Positions 47,823-57,966 of a stretch of DNA of 64,000 bases are shown here, in pieces; position 1 is the stretch's first letter, and each line of letters opens with the position of its first letter. Under the pieces are notes generated by a model. The model was given only the letters and a program-made list of their open reading frames with translations, ran no database searches and was not told the DNA's origin. The stretch is from Cylindrospermum sp. NIES-4074 (GTDB taxonomy: Bacteria > Cyanobacteriota > Cyanobacteriia > Cyanobacteriales > Nostocaceae). Made by a program: the position numbers and the translations under genes. The stretch is taken from NCBI GenBank assembly GCA_003994795.1, contig AP018269.1, forward strand, positions 3,989,177 to 4,053,176, read 5' to 3'.

Positions 47823-48917
47823 TTACGGATAAATTAAGATTTTGTAGGTTTCTGGTGTGGGTGCGATCGCCATTTCTACAGCTGCTGATAAATTTTGTAA
47901 GGGATAGCGATCGCTAATTAATGCTTTGACATCAATACGGCGATTAAATACAATATCGGCTGATAAACTCTGAAGCCGATAAGATGAACTGTAACTACCC
48001 ATCAAATCTATTTCTCGCCGATAGAGAATATTGGGGTTAACAGGAATCGTTAACTCATCGGGAAACTCAGCGAAAAACAGGATTTTTCCACCTTTACGGG
48101 TGCAGTCAAGCGCTTGAAAGAAAGCTTTTTCGCTGGGAACAGCTAGTAAGGTGACATCCACACCCATCCCATCAGTTAAGGCTTGAATTTTTGCAGGTAA
48201 ATCAGGATCACGGGCATCAAAAGCCGCTTCTGCTCCCACATCCAGCGCTTTTTCAATTCTTGAGGGGAGTAAATCAGTGGCGATCGCTTTTCCGCCAAAA
48301 TACTTCACCAACATAATAAACATTAACCCAATTGGCCCCGCACCAGTCACCAAAACCGTTTGTCCGGGAGCAATTTGCGCTTTTTTCACCGCCTTTAAAC
48401 AGCAGTTAGTCGGTTCAACAAAACTCGCTTCTTCAAAACTAATATCATCAGGAATGGGAATTAACCCCCCATTTTGCACAATATGACCTGGAACCTTCAC
48501 ATACTCAGCAAAACCCCCGCCACTGGCGTTAAAACCCGCTGTGGTGGAGATATTTTTGTAGACATTGCACATCGAGAAATTATCATTTAAGCAGTAGGCG
48601 CAACGCATACAAGGAATGTGGTGCATTACCGCCACCCGTTGTCCTACTTCCCAACCCCTAACTTGAGAACCGACTGCGGAAATGATACCTGCGGTTTCAT
48701 GTCCAAAAATGCGCGGTGGTTCATAAAGTGGATAACGAATTTTTTTAATATCTGACTGACACAAACCCACAACCTGCACCTGTACCAGCACTTCATCTGG
48801 TTCCAACGTCGGAACTGGAATTTCTTCGTATGACAGTTGATTAACGCCTCTAAAAACCTGTGCTTTCACGTTGCTTTTTCCCCACTCAACGTTACTAGAT
48901 GTAGCATTAGCAGTCAA
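47823..48917 (-). CDS. Zinc-dependent medium-chain alcohol dehydrogenase
   Basis: 364 residues. MDR features: GLCQSDIKKI near 52 (catalytic zinc Cys), FGHETAGIISAVG near 72, structural zinc site CMRCAYCLNDNFSMC near 101, catalytic-site EPTNCCLKAV near 167, and the Rossmann loop VLVTGAGPIGLMFIML near 187. It resembles sorbitol, threonine or galactitol-type dehydrogenases; the substrate is not predictable. The longest frame starts with TTG, and a GTG at codon 17 (NVKAQVFRG) is a possible alternative. It ends 60 bp before the PiT gene and starts seven bases after the PIN gene, so it may belong to the same transcript. Confidence 0.92.
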   Translation of the reverse strand: MTANATSSNVEWGKSNVKAQVFRGVNQLSYEEIPVPTLEPDEVLVQVQVVGLCQSDIKKIRYPLYEPPRIFGHETAGIISAVGSQVRGWEVGQRVAVMHHIPCMRCAYCLNDNFSMCNVYKNISTTAGFNASGGGFAEYVKVPGHIVQNGGLIPIPDDISFEEASFVEPTNCCLKAVKKAQIAPGQTVLVTGAGPIGLMFIMLVKYFGGKAIATDLLPSRIEKALDVGAEAAFDARDPDLPAKIQALTDGMGVDVTLLAVPSEKAFFQALDCTRKGGKILFFAEFPDELTIPVNPNILYRREIDLMGSYSSSYRLQSLSADIVFNRRIDVKALISDRYPLQNLSAAVEMAIAPTPETYKILIYP

Positions 48918-48924
48918 CTTTCAG

Positions 48925-49761
48925 CTATAAAGTTTTAGATTTCTGTATTTTAGATTGTTCTAGTTGTTGCTCTAAGCTTTTTTTAAAGACTTGGAATGCT
49001 TCAATATCTGCTGATGAGAGATATCCCCCAACGCCCCCATTCTCAAGTCTAAGAATTTCCCCTCGGTTGTCCTTAGCGGTAATTGTTAAAATTCCCCCTT
49101 TTTGCCAGAGTCGATACCTTTCACCCTCAAAGCATCGACCACCTTCCGGTGCTTTCTTCGCAAACTGACTTTTTAAAGCTTTTTCAGCAGTTTGCACAAT
49201 TTCCTCAGAATAAAATTGGCAGCGAATACTACCAGCAAATTTTGGTACACTATTAAATCTTTCCAATTTGTCAAGGGACTCAGGAACAGTCCTTGGATGT
49301 TTAAGCTCATTAGACTGCTGCCAAATAACTTGAATCATTGTCCCTGGATTTTGCTCATCAAGGTAAACCAAAAAATCATCTGGATGCCAAGCCTCAATCT
49401 CATAAGGCGCTAATGCTTCTACAGGAAAATGTTTGATGTTAGCAGTAACAATGACTTCTGCCTTAGCAACTATAGCAGCAGCGACAACATGGCGATCGCC
49501 TGGATCATTTGTCATCGCTGCAACTAAATACTCTGGTACTTCCACCATCGCATCAGGAAAGTTTGTCTTGATTTGTTCTTGAAAGTATGCTGCTTTGGCC
49601 TCTGTCATTCTTCCATCTTTTACAAGGTTACGAGTAGCGCCATCCAGAATTTCTTGTGAAAAATGAAGTTCGTATAACTCTGCCTCAGCAGCACGCATCA
49701 AAGTATCACACAAAGGCATAGGGTAGATAACACAAGAATCTAAGATAACAGAGATTACCAT
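48925..49761 (-). CDS. PIN-domain protein, probable toxin
   Basis: 278 residues. The N-terminal PIN domain (1-130) has the expected acidic residues: VILDSCVIYPMPLCD (Asp8), a helical middle, NDPGDRHVVAAAIVAKAEVI near 87, and TANIKHFP with a late acidic residue. PIN proteins are Mg-dependent ribonucleases, often toxins. Unusually long for VapC (about 130): the extra 150 residues form a separate domain (EGGRCFEGERYRLWQKGGIL, ENGGVGGYLSSADIEAFQVF). The gene begins one base after the stop of an excisionase-type HTH gene, so the two form a tight toxin-antitoxin-like pair. Confidence 0.83.
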   Translation of the reverse strand: MVISVILDSCVIYPMPLCDTLMRAAEAELYELHFSQEILDGATRNLVKDGRMTEAKAAYFQEQIKTNFPDAMVEVPEYLVAAMTNDPGDRHVVAAAIVAKAEVIVTANIKHFPVEALAPYEIEAWHPDDFLVYLDEQNPGTMIQVIWQQSNELKHPRTVPESLDKLERFNSVPKFAGSIRCQFYSEEIVQTAEKALKSQFAKKAPEGGRCFEGERYRLWQKGGILTITAKDNRGEILRLENGGVGGYLSSADIEAFQVFKKSLEQQLEQSKIQKSKTL

Positions 49762-49762
49762 T

Positions 49763-50242
49763 TTACTGATCTAATTGGCTACTCTCATCATCATAAAACC
49801 CCTCATCTTCCAAAAACTGAGTAAATTGCTTGATTCCTTCCCGACGCTTACTATCCCGCTGTTCTTTATATTTCATCAAATCTTCAAAACGAACACGGCG
49901 ATGTGTTCCTACTCTAATGCAAGGAATTTCACCCTGATCTAATAACTTAATCAGGTGAGGACGTGAAACTTTAAGAAGGTCTGCTGCTTTTTGAGTCGTC
50001 AGTTCTCTATCCTGAATGACCACAGATACTACTTTACCTGATGCCATTGCATGGACAACATGACGCATTGCCTGATAAACTGAATCTGGAATAGTAATTT
50101 CTTCTCCGTTCACTCCCACTAGTTTTGGCTGAGAGCCTTCACGCTGGAGGACAATTTCAAGGTGTTGGATAGATAATGAATCCTGCTCTTGAGCCATCAA
50201 TGACTCTACAGGCAGGTTTTGCCCAGGTATGATGGTCTTCAT
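49763..50242 (-). CDS. Excisionase-family HTH protein, probable antitoxin
   Basis: 159 residues from ATG 50242 (MKTIIPGQNLPVESL). An ATG 16 codons upstream gives a low-complexity start and would cover a palindrome that makes better sense as an operator. The HTH is ELTTQKAADLLKVSRPHLIK near 85, followed by the wing-like IPCIRVGTHRRVRFEDLMKY, the MerR/excisionase pattern. An acidic tail (FLEDEGFYDDESSQ) could wrap the partner toxin. It should bind its own promoter and neutralise the PIN protein, whose gene starts one base downstream. Confidence 0.82.
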   Translation of the reverse strand: MKTIIPGQNLPVESLMAQEQDSLSIQHLEIVLQREGSQPKLVGVNGEEITIPDSVYQAMRHVVHAMASGKVVSVVIQDRELTTQKAADLLKVSRPHLIKLLDQGEIPCIRVGTHRRVRFEDLMKYKEQRDSKRREGIKQFTQFLEDEGFYDDESSQLDQ

Positions 50243-50258
50243 GGTTGTGGTGACGGCA

Positions 50259-50282
50259 ATCGATGTGTATGTACATATCGAT
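50259..50282. promoter_or_regulatory. Candidate operator of the toxin-antitoxin pair
   Basis: ATCGATGTGTATGTACATATCGAT is symmetric apart from a few central positions (outer ATCGAT and inner TGTACA are perfect). Written in halves: ATCGATGTGTAT and GTACATATCGAT. It ends 17 bp upstream of the chosen antitoxin ATG, where an autoregulatory site is expected. Confidence 0.55.
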
Positions 50283-50411
50283 ATTGCCATATATATTCTC
50301 TAAACGCAATAAACGAAACGAAGTTCAAATAAAAATGTACTTTGTGAGGCTCAAGTTAAAATAGAGACATACTTCATGGACTTTCTCACCCCATTCTACT
50401 CAGGCGATACC

Positions 50412-51119
50412 TTAAGAGTTTTTAGTTGCTACCCAGCCCCCAACCCAAAGTCCTGTATAAAACCTCACTATATTACTAAAACCAGCTTGCTGTAATAATT
50501 CCATTACTCTCATTTCGGGAATGGGATAAACACCTTTTTTGATTGTTTCTACTCCTTGCATGCTTTTTTCTGGGTTCATTCCCATTTCTTCCCAAAAAAC
50601 TTTGATGATGGAAATCATTCGTTCAAATTCATCAGTGCCTTTTTCACCATAGATATCCACTAAAATAAGAGTTGCTGATGGTTTTAGACGCTGGGCAATA
50701 TTTTGAAGTAAAGCGAGTTTACTGCCGTCATCAGTAAGAAAATGCATCGTTAAAATACAAGTTGCTGCGTCATATAAAGCAGTAGGAGCTAAATCATGGG
50801 TATATCCTGTAAATAATTTGACCCGCTCAGATAACCCATGCTGTTCTATTTTTTGTTGAGCGATCGCCAACATATTACTCGATGGATCGACCCCTAGCAT
50901 CTGCCACTGGGAATTTCCCTTACCAAACTTGACTAACTCCATACCACTACCTGCACCCACTACCAACAAATTGGCTGTTTGGGGTAGGTTTGCTTTCAGA
51001 ACAGACAATGCCATAGTGTGCATGGCTTCATAACCAGGTAGAGCCATTTGAGCCATTGTGTCGTACTCATTGGTAGCAACTGGTGGGTTGGAGTCAAAAT
51101 TTATAGTCTGTTCTGACAT
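50412..51119 (-). CDS. Class I SAM-dependent methyltransferase
   Basis: 235 residues from ATG 51119. The longer frame begins with TTG inside a HIP1 hairpin, so those 16 codons are doubtful. SAM-binding motif I is LLVVGAGSGMELVKFG near 55, then LGVDPSSNMLAIAQQKI (acidic residue at the end of strand 2), CILTMHFLTDD, and LILVDIYGE. The opening resembles CmoA-like tRNA carboxymethyl-uridine enzymes (FDSNPPVATNEYDTMAQMAL), but its residues for carboxy-SAM cannot be checked by eye. Substrate unknown. No strong ribosome binding site. Confidence 0.85.
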   Translation of the reverse strand: MSEQTINFDSNPPVATNEYDTMAQMALPGYEAMHTMALSVLKANLPQTANLLVVGAGSGMELVKFGKGNSQWQMLGVDPSSNMLAIAQQKIEQHGLSERVKLFTGYTHDLAPTALYDAATCILTMHFLTDDGSKLALLQNIAQRLKPSATLILVDIYGEKGTDEFERMISIIKVFWEEMGMNPEKSMQGVETIKKGVYPIPEMRVMELLQQAGFSNIVRFYTGLWVGGWVATKNS

Positions 51120-51144
51120 TTTAGTGCTGTTGTTTATATGGCAA

Positions 51145-51184
51145 GCGATCGCCATTTTCACAGACAATCTATTTAGGCGATCGC
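51145..51184. repeat. HIP1-HIP1 inverted pair
   Basis: GCGATCGCC and GGCGATCGC are 22 bases apart and form a perfect 9-bp stem. No T-run follows on the minus strand, so a terminator for por is only weakly supported. It lies between por and the methyltransferase gene. Confidence 0.6.
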
Positions 51185-51233
51185 AAAAATCATCTTTACA
51201 TAGCTTAAATTAGGGGTTTATATGCGATTTCCC

Positions 51234-52229
<996 letters not shown>

Positions 52230-52629
52230 TCACACCACGTTGGCCACCATCTGGTGATTTTTCCCAGATTCACTTTTGATTAAAATCTCACTCATTTTTA
52301 TAGGCTTTCTCATCCATTCTGATAAAAAAAGATAAATTTGTAGTAGATGCTACAAACTCCTTTAGTGAAAATGAGTTTAATGATATGTAATCTCAAAACC
52401 ATTGAGTTAAATACGTTACCAGTTTGGGATGTCGTTCTGCAAAAACACCCAATATCTTTATTGAGCCAAAAATTGCCAGAGAGAAATTACTACTCAATCT
52501 TGCTAAAAAGATGACGGTGTTTACAACCGCATTTTTTTTGAGGCTCATCTAAAGTGGAAATGTGAGCTTACTGATATTGACAGCAGCTCATAGTCAATGT
52601 TCATCTCAGTAAATAAGGGTCAAAGCATC

Positions 52630-52875
52630 ATGACAACAGCCTCAAATGCGGCTCCAACTCTTGAGCAAACAATTATCGAAGCGATCGCAGAAGCTCGTGA
52701 AACCTGCGATATTAATGGCAGTAATTCTGCTGGTTGCGCTGTAGCCTGGGATATCGTGGAAGAATTGCAAGCTGCAAAAGCAGATAAACAACAAGCCCAA
52801 CAACAAAAAACTACTTTAGAAACCTATTGCGATCGCCATCCTGATTCCGTAGAGTGCCTAATCTACGACGTTTAA
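52630..52875 (+). CDS. cp12: CP12 Calvin-cycle regulatory protein
   Basis: 81 residues from ATG 52630; eleven upstream codons from the first ATG are not conserved. The N-terminal redox pair lies in ETCDINGSNSAGCAVAWDIV and the C-terminal pair and GAPDH-binding tail in YCDRHPDSVECLIYDV, both canonical. AWDxVEEL is the conserved middle. In the dark, oxidised CP12 joins GAPDH and phosphoribulokinase into an inactive complex; reduced thioredoxin releases them. The protein is otherwise disordered. Its last four bases overlap the converging tlyA gene. Confidence 0.97.
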   Translation: MTTASNAAPTLEQTIIEAIAEARETCDINGSNSAGCAVAWDIVEELQAAKADKQQAQQQKTTLETYCDRHPDSVECLIYDV

Positions 52876-53690
52876 CCCGAACGCAAATTAGCAACCGCTG
52901 ATTTAGTCATTTGCTGAATCCCCTCTAAGTCCAGCGGTGGCGTCTCACTTTCCATTCCTAGCCATAAAAGATATTCAATATTTCCCGCAGGCCCAGTTAT
53001 TGGCGACCAAGTTAAACCTTTGTATTTCCAGCCTAAGTCTTGCGCCCCCAGCAACACCTGGAAAATAGCATCAGCTTGGTCACTAGGATCGCGGACAACG
53101 CCTTTTTTCCCGACGCGAGACTTCCCGACCTCAAACTGTGGTTTCACCAGCAATACTGCTTCTCTGGGATATTGAGTTAGCTGCCACAAAGCAGGCAAAA
53201 TCTTGGTTAAAGAAATAAACGACACATCCACCACCGCCAAATCAGGGATAGACGCACCCTCAGCATATAATTCTTCTGGTCGCAGTTGTCGCAAATTAGT
53301 ACGTTCCCGCAAAATCACCCGTGGATCATTTCGCAACCGCCAGTCAACCTGTCCATAACCAACATCCACCCCATAAACTTGTGCTGCTCCGGCTTGTAGC
53401 AGACAATCAGTAAAGCCACCTGTAGAAATGCCACCATCTAAGCAAACGCGTCCTTCTACAGGAATTGCAAAGAATTTTAAAGCTTTAATCAATTTCTCTC
53501 CGCCACGAGACACAAAAGGCGATCGCGCTTTAATCTGAATTTGCGCTGCAACATCCACCTCTGTACCTGGTTTATCAACTAGCTGTTGATTTACACTCAC
53601 TTCCCCAGCTTGAATTAATCGCTGTGCTAGCTGACGGGATGCACATAAACCTAAATCTACTAATAAAGTATCTAATCGCTGCTTAACCAA
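52872..53690 (-). CDS. tlyA: TlyA-family rRNA 2'-O-methyltransferase
   Basis: 272 residues. The N-terminal S4 RNA-binding domain is QRLDTLLVDLGLCASRQLAQ followed by LIQAGEVSVN. The FtsJ-like methyltransferase follows with VCLDGGISTGGFTDCLLQAG near 82 (SAM site) and AVVDVSFISLTKILPALW near 153. The TlyA family methylates riboses in 16S and 23S rRNA, and some members are haemolysin-like by name only. The only full-length start is TTG at 53690, just after AAAAAGAT. It converges on CP12 with a 4-base overlap and follows apcF by 99 bp. Confidence 0.93.
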   Translation of the reverse strand: MVKQRLDTLLVDLGLCASRQLAQRLIQAGEVSVNQQLVDKPGTEVDVAAQIQIKARSPFVSRGGEKLIKALKFFAIPVEGRVCLDGGISTGGFTDCLLQAGAAQVYGVDVGYGQVDWRLRNDPRVILRERTNLRQLRPEELYAEGASIPDLAVVDVSFISLTKILPALWQLTQYPREAVLLVKPQFEVGKSRVGKKGVVRDPSDQADAIFQVLLGAQDLGWKYKGLTWSPITGPAGNIEYLLWLGMESETPPLDLEGIQQMTKSAVANLRSG

Positions 53691-53716
53691 ATCTTTTTTT
53701 GTACCTTAACGATTTG

Positions 53717-53758
53717 TAAAAAAAAGTAAACGCACCTTGCCCGTAAAGTCAAAGTGCG
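53717..53758 (-). terminator. apcF terminator
   Basis: On the minus strand CGCACTTTG pairs with CAAGGTGCG (one wobble) and is followed by TTTACTTTTTTTT. It begins about 30 bp after the apcF stop codon and precedes tlyA. Confidence 0.8.
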
Positions 53759-53789
53759 GTAAAGATAATTTTTTGATATCAAAAACTAA

Positions 53790-54299
53790 CTAAATATCTC
53801 TCTCGCTCAACTCACGAGTGATATGGTCAAAAGGTTCATCTACAAAAGCAATATTGGCAATACCTGCCCCCGCTACTTGTTCCTTAACCAAATCCTTAAG
53901 AATCTGGACACCGCGAACCGTTGGCCCAATAGGTACACTTAAAGAATTGTAAGTTTCCCGCAGTCCTTGCAGCACACGCTCATCTAACACATTGGTGTTA
54001 CCAGCAACTAAGGCATAAGTCGCATAGCGTAGGTAGTAGTCCATATCTCGCAGACAAGCGGCGAAACGACGTGTTGTATAAGCATTTCCACCAGGACGAA
54101 TTAATTCTGGCAATTCTTCAAATAACTTAGCACCAGCCCGTTTAACAAGTGCAGCCGCATTAGAATTAATTGCTGCTGCTGCTTGCACTCGTGCTGTACC
54201 GCTTTCAAAGTAAGACTTGAGGCTATCAAGAGCATTCCGGTCAAAATAACGCCCGGCTACGTCATAATTCTTAATTAAGGTTGTTACTGCATCGCGCAT
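53790..54299 (-). CDS. apcF: Allophycocyanin beta-18 subunit
   Basis: 169 residues from ATG 54299, preceded by GGGAG at good spacing; the five extra residues of the longer frame are not in the family. It starts MRDAVTTLIKNYDVAGRYFD, which marks ApcF rather than ApcB. The phycocyanobilin cysteine is in RRFAACLRDMDYYLRYATYA near 81. LDERVLQGLRETYNSL is the conserved late block. ApcF sits in the phycobilisome core beside ApcE and helps form the terminal energy emitter. It is transcribed alone, as is usual. Confidence 0.96.
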   Translation of the reverse strand: MRDAVTTLIKNYDVAGRYFDRNALDSLKSYFESGTARVQAAAAINSNAAALVKRAGAKLFEELPELIRPGGNAYTTRRFAACLRDMDYYLRYATYALVAGNTNVLDERVLQGLRETYNSLSVPIGPTVRGVQILKDLVKEQVAGAGIANIAFVDEPFDHITRELSERDI

Positions 54300-54519
54300 T
54301 CTTTTTTCTCCCAATCATTAACTATCTATGGTTTGATATTTATTTGGCAGCACTTATGCACCAGTAAACTTTTTGTGCCATTTAAAATAAACTCGGCACA
54401 AAAACCATCCATCCGTTACTTAAGGATTTTATGCCAAAGTTGACCCCTATGAGATGAACTTTCCTGTTTTGTGCAGATGACCAGCGAAAGGTTAATATAA
54501 CCTGTAAACCGGATAATCT

Positions 54520-54555
54520 GTAACAAAAGCTACAAAATTGTCTAATGTCTAGTAT
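54520..54555 (+). promoter_or_regulatory. NtcA-activated promoter of glnA
   Basis: GTAACAAAAGCTAC at 54520-54533 fits the NtcA consensus GTA-N8-TAC exactly. Sixteen bases later TAGTAT (54550-54555) can serve as the -10 box. This class II arrangement, and the sequence itself, closely resembles the nitrogen-regulated glnA promoter of Anabaena. The start codon is about 100 bp further on. Confidence 0.88.
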
Positions 54556-54660
54556 TTAACATATTTCAGGTGTGTCAGAACTTAGTTCAAAACGGCAGGG
54601 TTAGGAAGCTTTGGCAGATTCTGGTTTTACCTTAGTTAATTGGCTACAGAAGGAGTAACA

Positions 54661-56076
54661 ATGACAACCCCAAAAGAAGTCTTGAAAAGAATTCAAGACG
54701 AAAAGATTCAGATGATTGACTTGAAATTCATCGACACACCGGGGACATGGCAGCATCTCACCGTGTATCAAAACCAAATCGATGAGAGTTCATTCACTGA
54801 TGGTGTACCTTTCGACGGTTCCAGTATTCGGGGTTGGAAAGGCATCGAAGAATCAGACATGACAATGGTACTCGATCCCAACACTGCTTGGATCGACCCA
54901 TTCATGAAAGAGCCAACGCTAAGTATAATTTGTAGTATTAAGGAACCCCGCACGGGTGAATGGTATAACCGTTGCCCCCGCGTTATTGCTCAAAAAGCGA
55001 TCAATTACCTAGCTTCCACAGGACTCGGTGACACGGCTTTCTTTGGCCCAGAAGCTGAATTTTTCATTTTTGATGATGTCCGCTACGACCAAACTGCCAA
55101 CGAAGGCTACTACCACGTAGATTCTGTAGAAGGTCGTTGGAACACAGGTAGAAAAGAAAGCCCCAACCTTGGTTACAAAACACGCTTCAAAGAGGGTTAT
55201 TTCCCAGTTCCACCAACGGATAGCTTCCAAGATATCCGTACAGAAATGTTGCTGACAATGGCAGCCTGTGGCGTACCTATTGAAAAGCAACACCACGAAG
55301 TTGCTACTGGTGGTCAGTGCGAACTAGGTTTCCGGTTTGGTAAGTTGATTGAAGCTGCCGACTGGTTAATGACCTACAAATATGTCATCAAAAACGTTGC
55401 CAGAAAATACGGCAAAACCGTCACCTTTATGCCAAAACCAATTTTTGGTGATAACGGTTCCGGTATGCACTGTCACCAGTCTATTTGGAACGGTGGTACT
55501 CCCCTATTTGCAGGCGATAAATACGCTGGTTTGAGTGAAATGGGACTGTACTACATTGGTGGGATTCTCAAGCACGCACCAGCACTGTTGGCAATTACTA
55601 ACCCTACTACAAACTCTTACAAGCGTTTAGTACCTGGTTATGAAGCACCAGTGAACTTGGCTTACTCTCAAGGTAATCGTTCTGCTTCTGTGCGGATTCC
55701 TTTATCTGGTGATAACCCCAAAGCCAAGCGGTTAGAATTCCGTTGTCCAGATGCTACTTCTAACCCCTACCTAGCCTTTGCTGCGATGCTTTGTGCTGGT
55801 ATTGATGGGATTAAGAACAAAATCCATCCTGGCGAACCCTTAGATAGAAATATCTATGAACTTTCTCCCGAAGAACTGGCGAAGGTTCCTTCAACTCCCG
55901 GTTCTCTAGAACTGGCGTTGGAAGCATTAGAAAACGATCACGCGTTCTTAACAGATTCAGGCGTGTTCTCGGAAGACTTCATCCAAAACTGGATTGATTA
56001 CAAGCTAGTTAATGAAGTTAAGCAAATGCAGTTGCGTCCTCATCCTTATGAGTTCTTCCTCTATTACGATTGCTAA
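54661..56076 (+). CDS. glnA: Glutamine synthetase type I
   Basis: 471 residues from ATG 54661, preceded by AAGGAGT; the seven upstream codons are not conserved. Blocks: [19 protein letters not shown] near 50, [14 protein letters not shown] near 127 (metal ligands), [12 protein letters not shown] (as [11 protein letters not shown], ammonium and glutamate site), NRSASVRIP near 340, and the GSI end YEFFLYYDC. It condenses glutamate and ammonium, the main nitrogen entry in this organism and in heterocysts. Adenylylation is not used in cyanobacteria; activity is instead blocked by Gif proteins, and gifA lies just downstream on the opposite strand. Confidence 0.99.
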   Translation: MTTPKEVLKRIQDEKIQMIDLKFIDTPGTWQHLTVYQNQIDESSFTDGVPFDGSSIRGWKGIEESDMTMVLDPNTAWIDPFMKEPTLSIICSIKEPRTGEWYNRCPRVIAQKAINYLASTGLGDTAFFGPEAEFFIFDDVRYDQTANEGYYHVDSVEGRWNTGRKESPNLGYKTRFKEGYFPVPPTDSFQDIRTEMLLTMAACGVPIEKQHHEVATGGQCELGFRFGKLIEAADWLMTYKYVIKNVARKYGKTVTFMPKPIFGDNGSGMHCHQSIWNGGTPLFAGDKYAGLSEMGLYYIGGILKHAPALLAITNPTTNSYKRLVPGYEAPVNLAYSQGNRSASVRIPLSGDNPKAKRLEFRCPDATSNPYLAFAAMLCAGIDGIKNKIHPGEPLDRNIYELSPEELAKVPSTPGSLELALEALENDHAFLTDSGVFSEDFIQNWIDYKLVNEVKQMQLRPHPYEFFLYYDC

Positions 56077-56100
56077 TAGCGATAAATAGTATATTTTTTT

Positions 56101-56127
56101 GCCACCCTAGAGGGTGGCTTTTTTTTT
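56101..56127 (+). terminator. glnA terminator
   Basis: GCCACCCT-AG-AGGGTGGC is a perfect 8-bp stem followed by nine T residues, 24 bp after the glnA stop codon. Confidence 0.95.
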
Positions 56128-56161
56128 CACACACATTTATTCAGTTAAGAACTGTTGCAAC

Positions 56162-56362
56162 CTAGCTCATTGATGCATTGCTGCGACCATAAATCATCTG
56201 TGTAGTCGGATCTATCTTCCCTTGAATGGGGTTCCAGTAGTGGCATAGTTCTTCAGGAAGACCGAGTTCTTGTGCAGAACGCATCAACATGGATTGTTGA
56301 CGATTTTTAACTTGCTGATGTTGACGCACCATTAATGCACGAGATTTTTCTTGAATAGACAT
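56162..56362 (-). CDS. gifA: Glutamine synthetase inactivating factor IF7 (GifA)
   Basis: 66 residues, basic and probably disordered alone. The sequence MSIQEKSRALMVRQHQQVKN and LGLPEELCHYWNPIQGK, ending IYGRSNASMS, matches Anabaena IF7A closely as I recall. Gif proteins bind glutamine synthetase through arginine residues and switch it off when ammonium is plentiful. The gene lies convergent to glnA, the known arrangement in Anabaena. An NtcA box overlapping its promoter (56435-56448) fits repression under nitrogen limitation. Confidence 0.94.
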   Translation of the reverse strand: MSIQEKSRALMVRQHQQVKNRQQSMLMRSAQELGLPEELCHYWNPIQGKIDPTTQMIYGRSNASMS

Positions 56363-56417
56363 ACTCTAGTCCTCTTTATTTTTTAGTGATATCTGATTAG
56401 TTACCCTTTCACAAACC

Positions 56418-56448
56418 ATTATAGCTAGAATTCTGTATCATAAGCTAC
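56418..56448 (-). promoter_or_regulatory. NtcA-repressed promoter of gifA
   Basis: GTATCATAAGCTAC at 56435-56448 is a perfect GTA-N8-TAC box. On the minus strand TATAAT (56418-56423) follows 11 bases later, so the NtcA box covers the -35 region. Bound NtcA would exclude RNA polymerase, the established way gif genes are repressed. Confidence 0.85.
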
Positions 56449-56744
56449 GAAACATGTTTTTTTAATAAAAGTTTACAATTAAAGGAATTTCAGGTGTTGT
56501 TTTCTAGTCGAAATTCGGATGAAATTTGACCTAATTCATCCCCAAAAGGCAGTAATTGCCGAAATATTACTGAAAATTAATTTTATTTCTGGAGAGTATA
56601 TTTCTTAGATAAAGTTAGGTGTATTAACATTTCCAAATCAAACTCAGATATCGGGTGCTTCTTTGGTGGGGAAGCTTTGCCATCGCAGGCACACAAATTA
56701 AGTTAAGATTAAAATATACTATGTAACAAAAGTTAACAAAAGCT

Positions 56745-57659
56745 ATGGCTGTTATTTATCCACGTAAATTTCAGAATGCTTTGAGTGCGAGGGATATTCT
56801 AAAACAGGTAGTAAGCGATCGCCAACTCCATTTAATTACCCTCAATCGCTACCGCTACAACGAGCAACACAGTTGCAAAGAACTGACTGAGGTAATTGAA
56901 CAATTAAACGGACAGCCACGGGAACTAGTGCAGGATTTATCCCACCACGTCACCGATGAAGCCCGTCATTCCATGTGGTTAACTGATTTGTTAGTGGAAC
57001 TGGGGGCAGATATTGGCAAGCCGCCTGGTGTATCCTATATCGATGAATTTGAACGGTTGCTTGACAAAGACGCCTATGATCCAAAACGCAACCTAGAAGA
57101 CGGTATAATTGCTGCCTTGGTAGCTATCAACGTTACTGAAAAACGAGGTTGTGAGTATTTCTCTGCCCACATTTATGCCCTCAAACAAGCACCGCAAACG
57201 CCAGAGAATATCAAAATCCGGGAAACCATCGCCAAAATTTTTCCAGAAGAAGCGGGACACGTCCGCTGGGGTAATCGCTGGCTAGCACAAATAGCCGATA
57301 AAAGTCCAGAACATCGGCAAAAAGTAAAACAAGCCAAGCAGAAATATGCCGCTATTGAACAAGCAGCGTTTGAATCGGGAATTGATTTCACTCTAGGTGC
57401 AGAACTGCGGCGAGTAGCCAATCTTGTGGAAGTGGCAAATACAATGGCCCTGTGGGAACGTCCCCGGTATTTAATGGAACGTTTACCCCAGACTTTGTTA
57501 GCACCTGAGTTGCAGTTTACGAGAATTCAAGCTGCACAAAAAGCTTGGCAGCGTGACCCCCAGGCATTTATTGAGAAGTTTGTGCCAATCTTTTTCCAAG
57601 GCATCCAGAGTGCAGAAAACAAGTCTCAAAAAACAACTGTAAAAAAAGAAATTAATTAA
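56745..57659 (+). CDS. Ferritin-like di-iron protein, conserved in cyanobacteria
   Basis: 304 residues, all helical. Two helix pairs carry ExxH motifs: TDEARHSMWLTDLL near 75 and PEEAGHVRWGNRWL near 170, with extra carboxylates in CKELTEVIEQL and VTEKRGCEYF, giving the four-helix di-iron site. MiaE-like tRNA hydroxylases and related oxygenases share this pattern, but the specific reaction is unknown. GTAACAAAAGTTAA just upstream is one half-site short of an NtcA box. The gene ends in a hairpin. Confidence 0.78.
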   Translation: MAVIYPRKFQNALSARDILKQVVSDRQLHLITLNRYRYNEQHSCKELTEVIEQLNGQPRELVQDLSHHVTDEARHSMWLTDLLVELGADIGKPPGVSYIDEFERLLDKDAYDPKRNLEDGIIAALVAINVTEKRGCEYFSAHIYALKQAPQTPENIKIRETIAKIFPEEAGHVRWGNRWLAQIADKSPEHRQKVKQAKQKYAAIEQAAFESGIDFTLGAELRRVANLVEVANTMALWERPRYLMERLPQTLLAPELQFTRIQAAQKAWQRDPQAFIEKFVPIFFQGIQSAENKSQKTTVKKEIN

Positions 57660-57667
57660 TCCAAAAA

Positions 57668-57693
57668 ACCAGATGCGATATATCGCATCTGGT
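57668..57693 (+). terminator. Hairpin after the ferritin-like gene
   Basis: ACCAGATGCGA-TATA-TCGCATCTGGT is a perfect 11-bp stem with a self-complementary loop, eight bases after the stop codon. Only a weak T-run follows (CTTGG), so it may stop transcription inefficiently or protect the 3' end. Confidence 0.65.
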
Positions 57694-57966
57694 CTTGGAG
57701 GTAACAAAACTTAGGATAATCTAGCATCTCCCTGGAGGGTATTTGTCGTTAGGAGTTAGCTCTGAGGAGAAACAACCAGGATGTAGGAGGCTGATAGCCT
57801 AAGTAATGTTGGGGTCTGAATCAGTGAAAGGTTAATATCCAAACTTTTCACCGATTACGAGAAAGAGTTGTCTAGTCTTGAGGTGTTGGTGATGCAGTCG
57901 ATACATAAAATCAGTTTGCTTCATGTTGCGATCGCCAGGATTCACGCCAACTACCTATACAGAAAG

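Noticed and set aside
56722..56736. GTAACAAAAGTTAA as an NtcA box for the ferritin-like gene
   Set aside because: The second half-site is TAA instead of TAC, and it lies only about 10 bp before the start codon.
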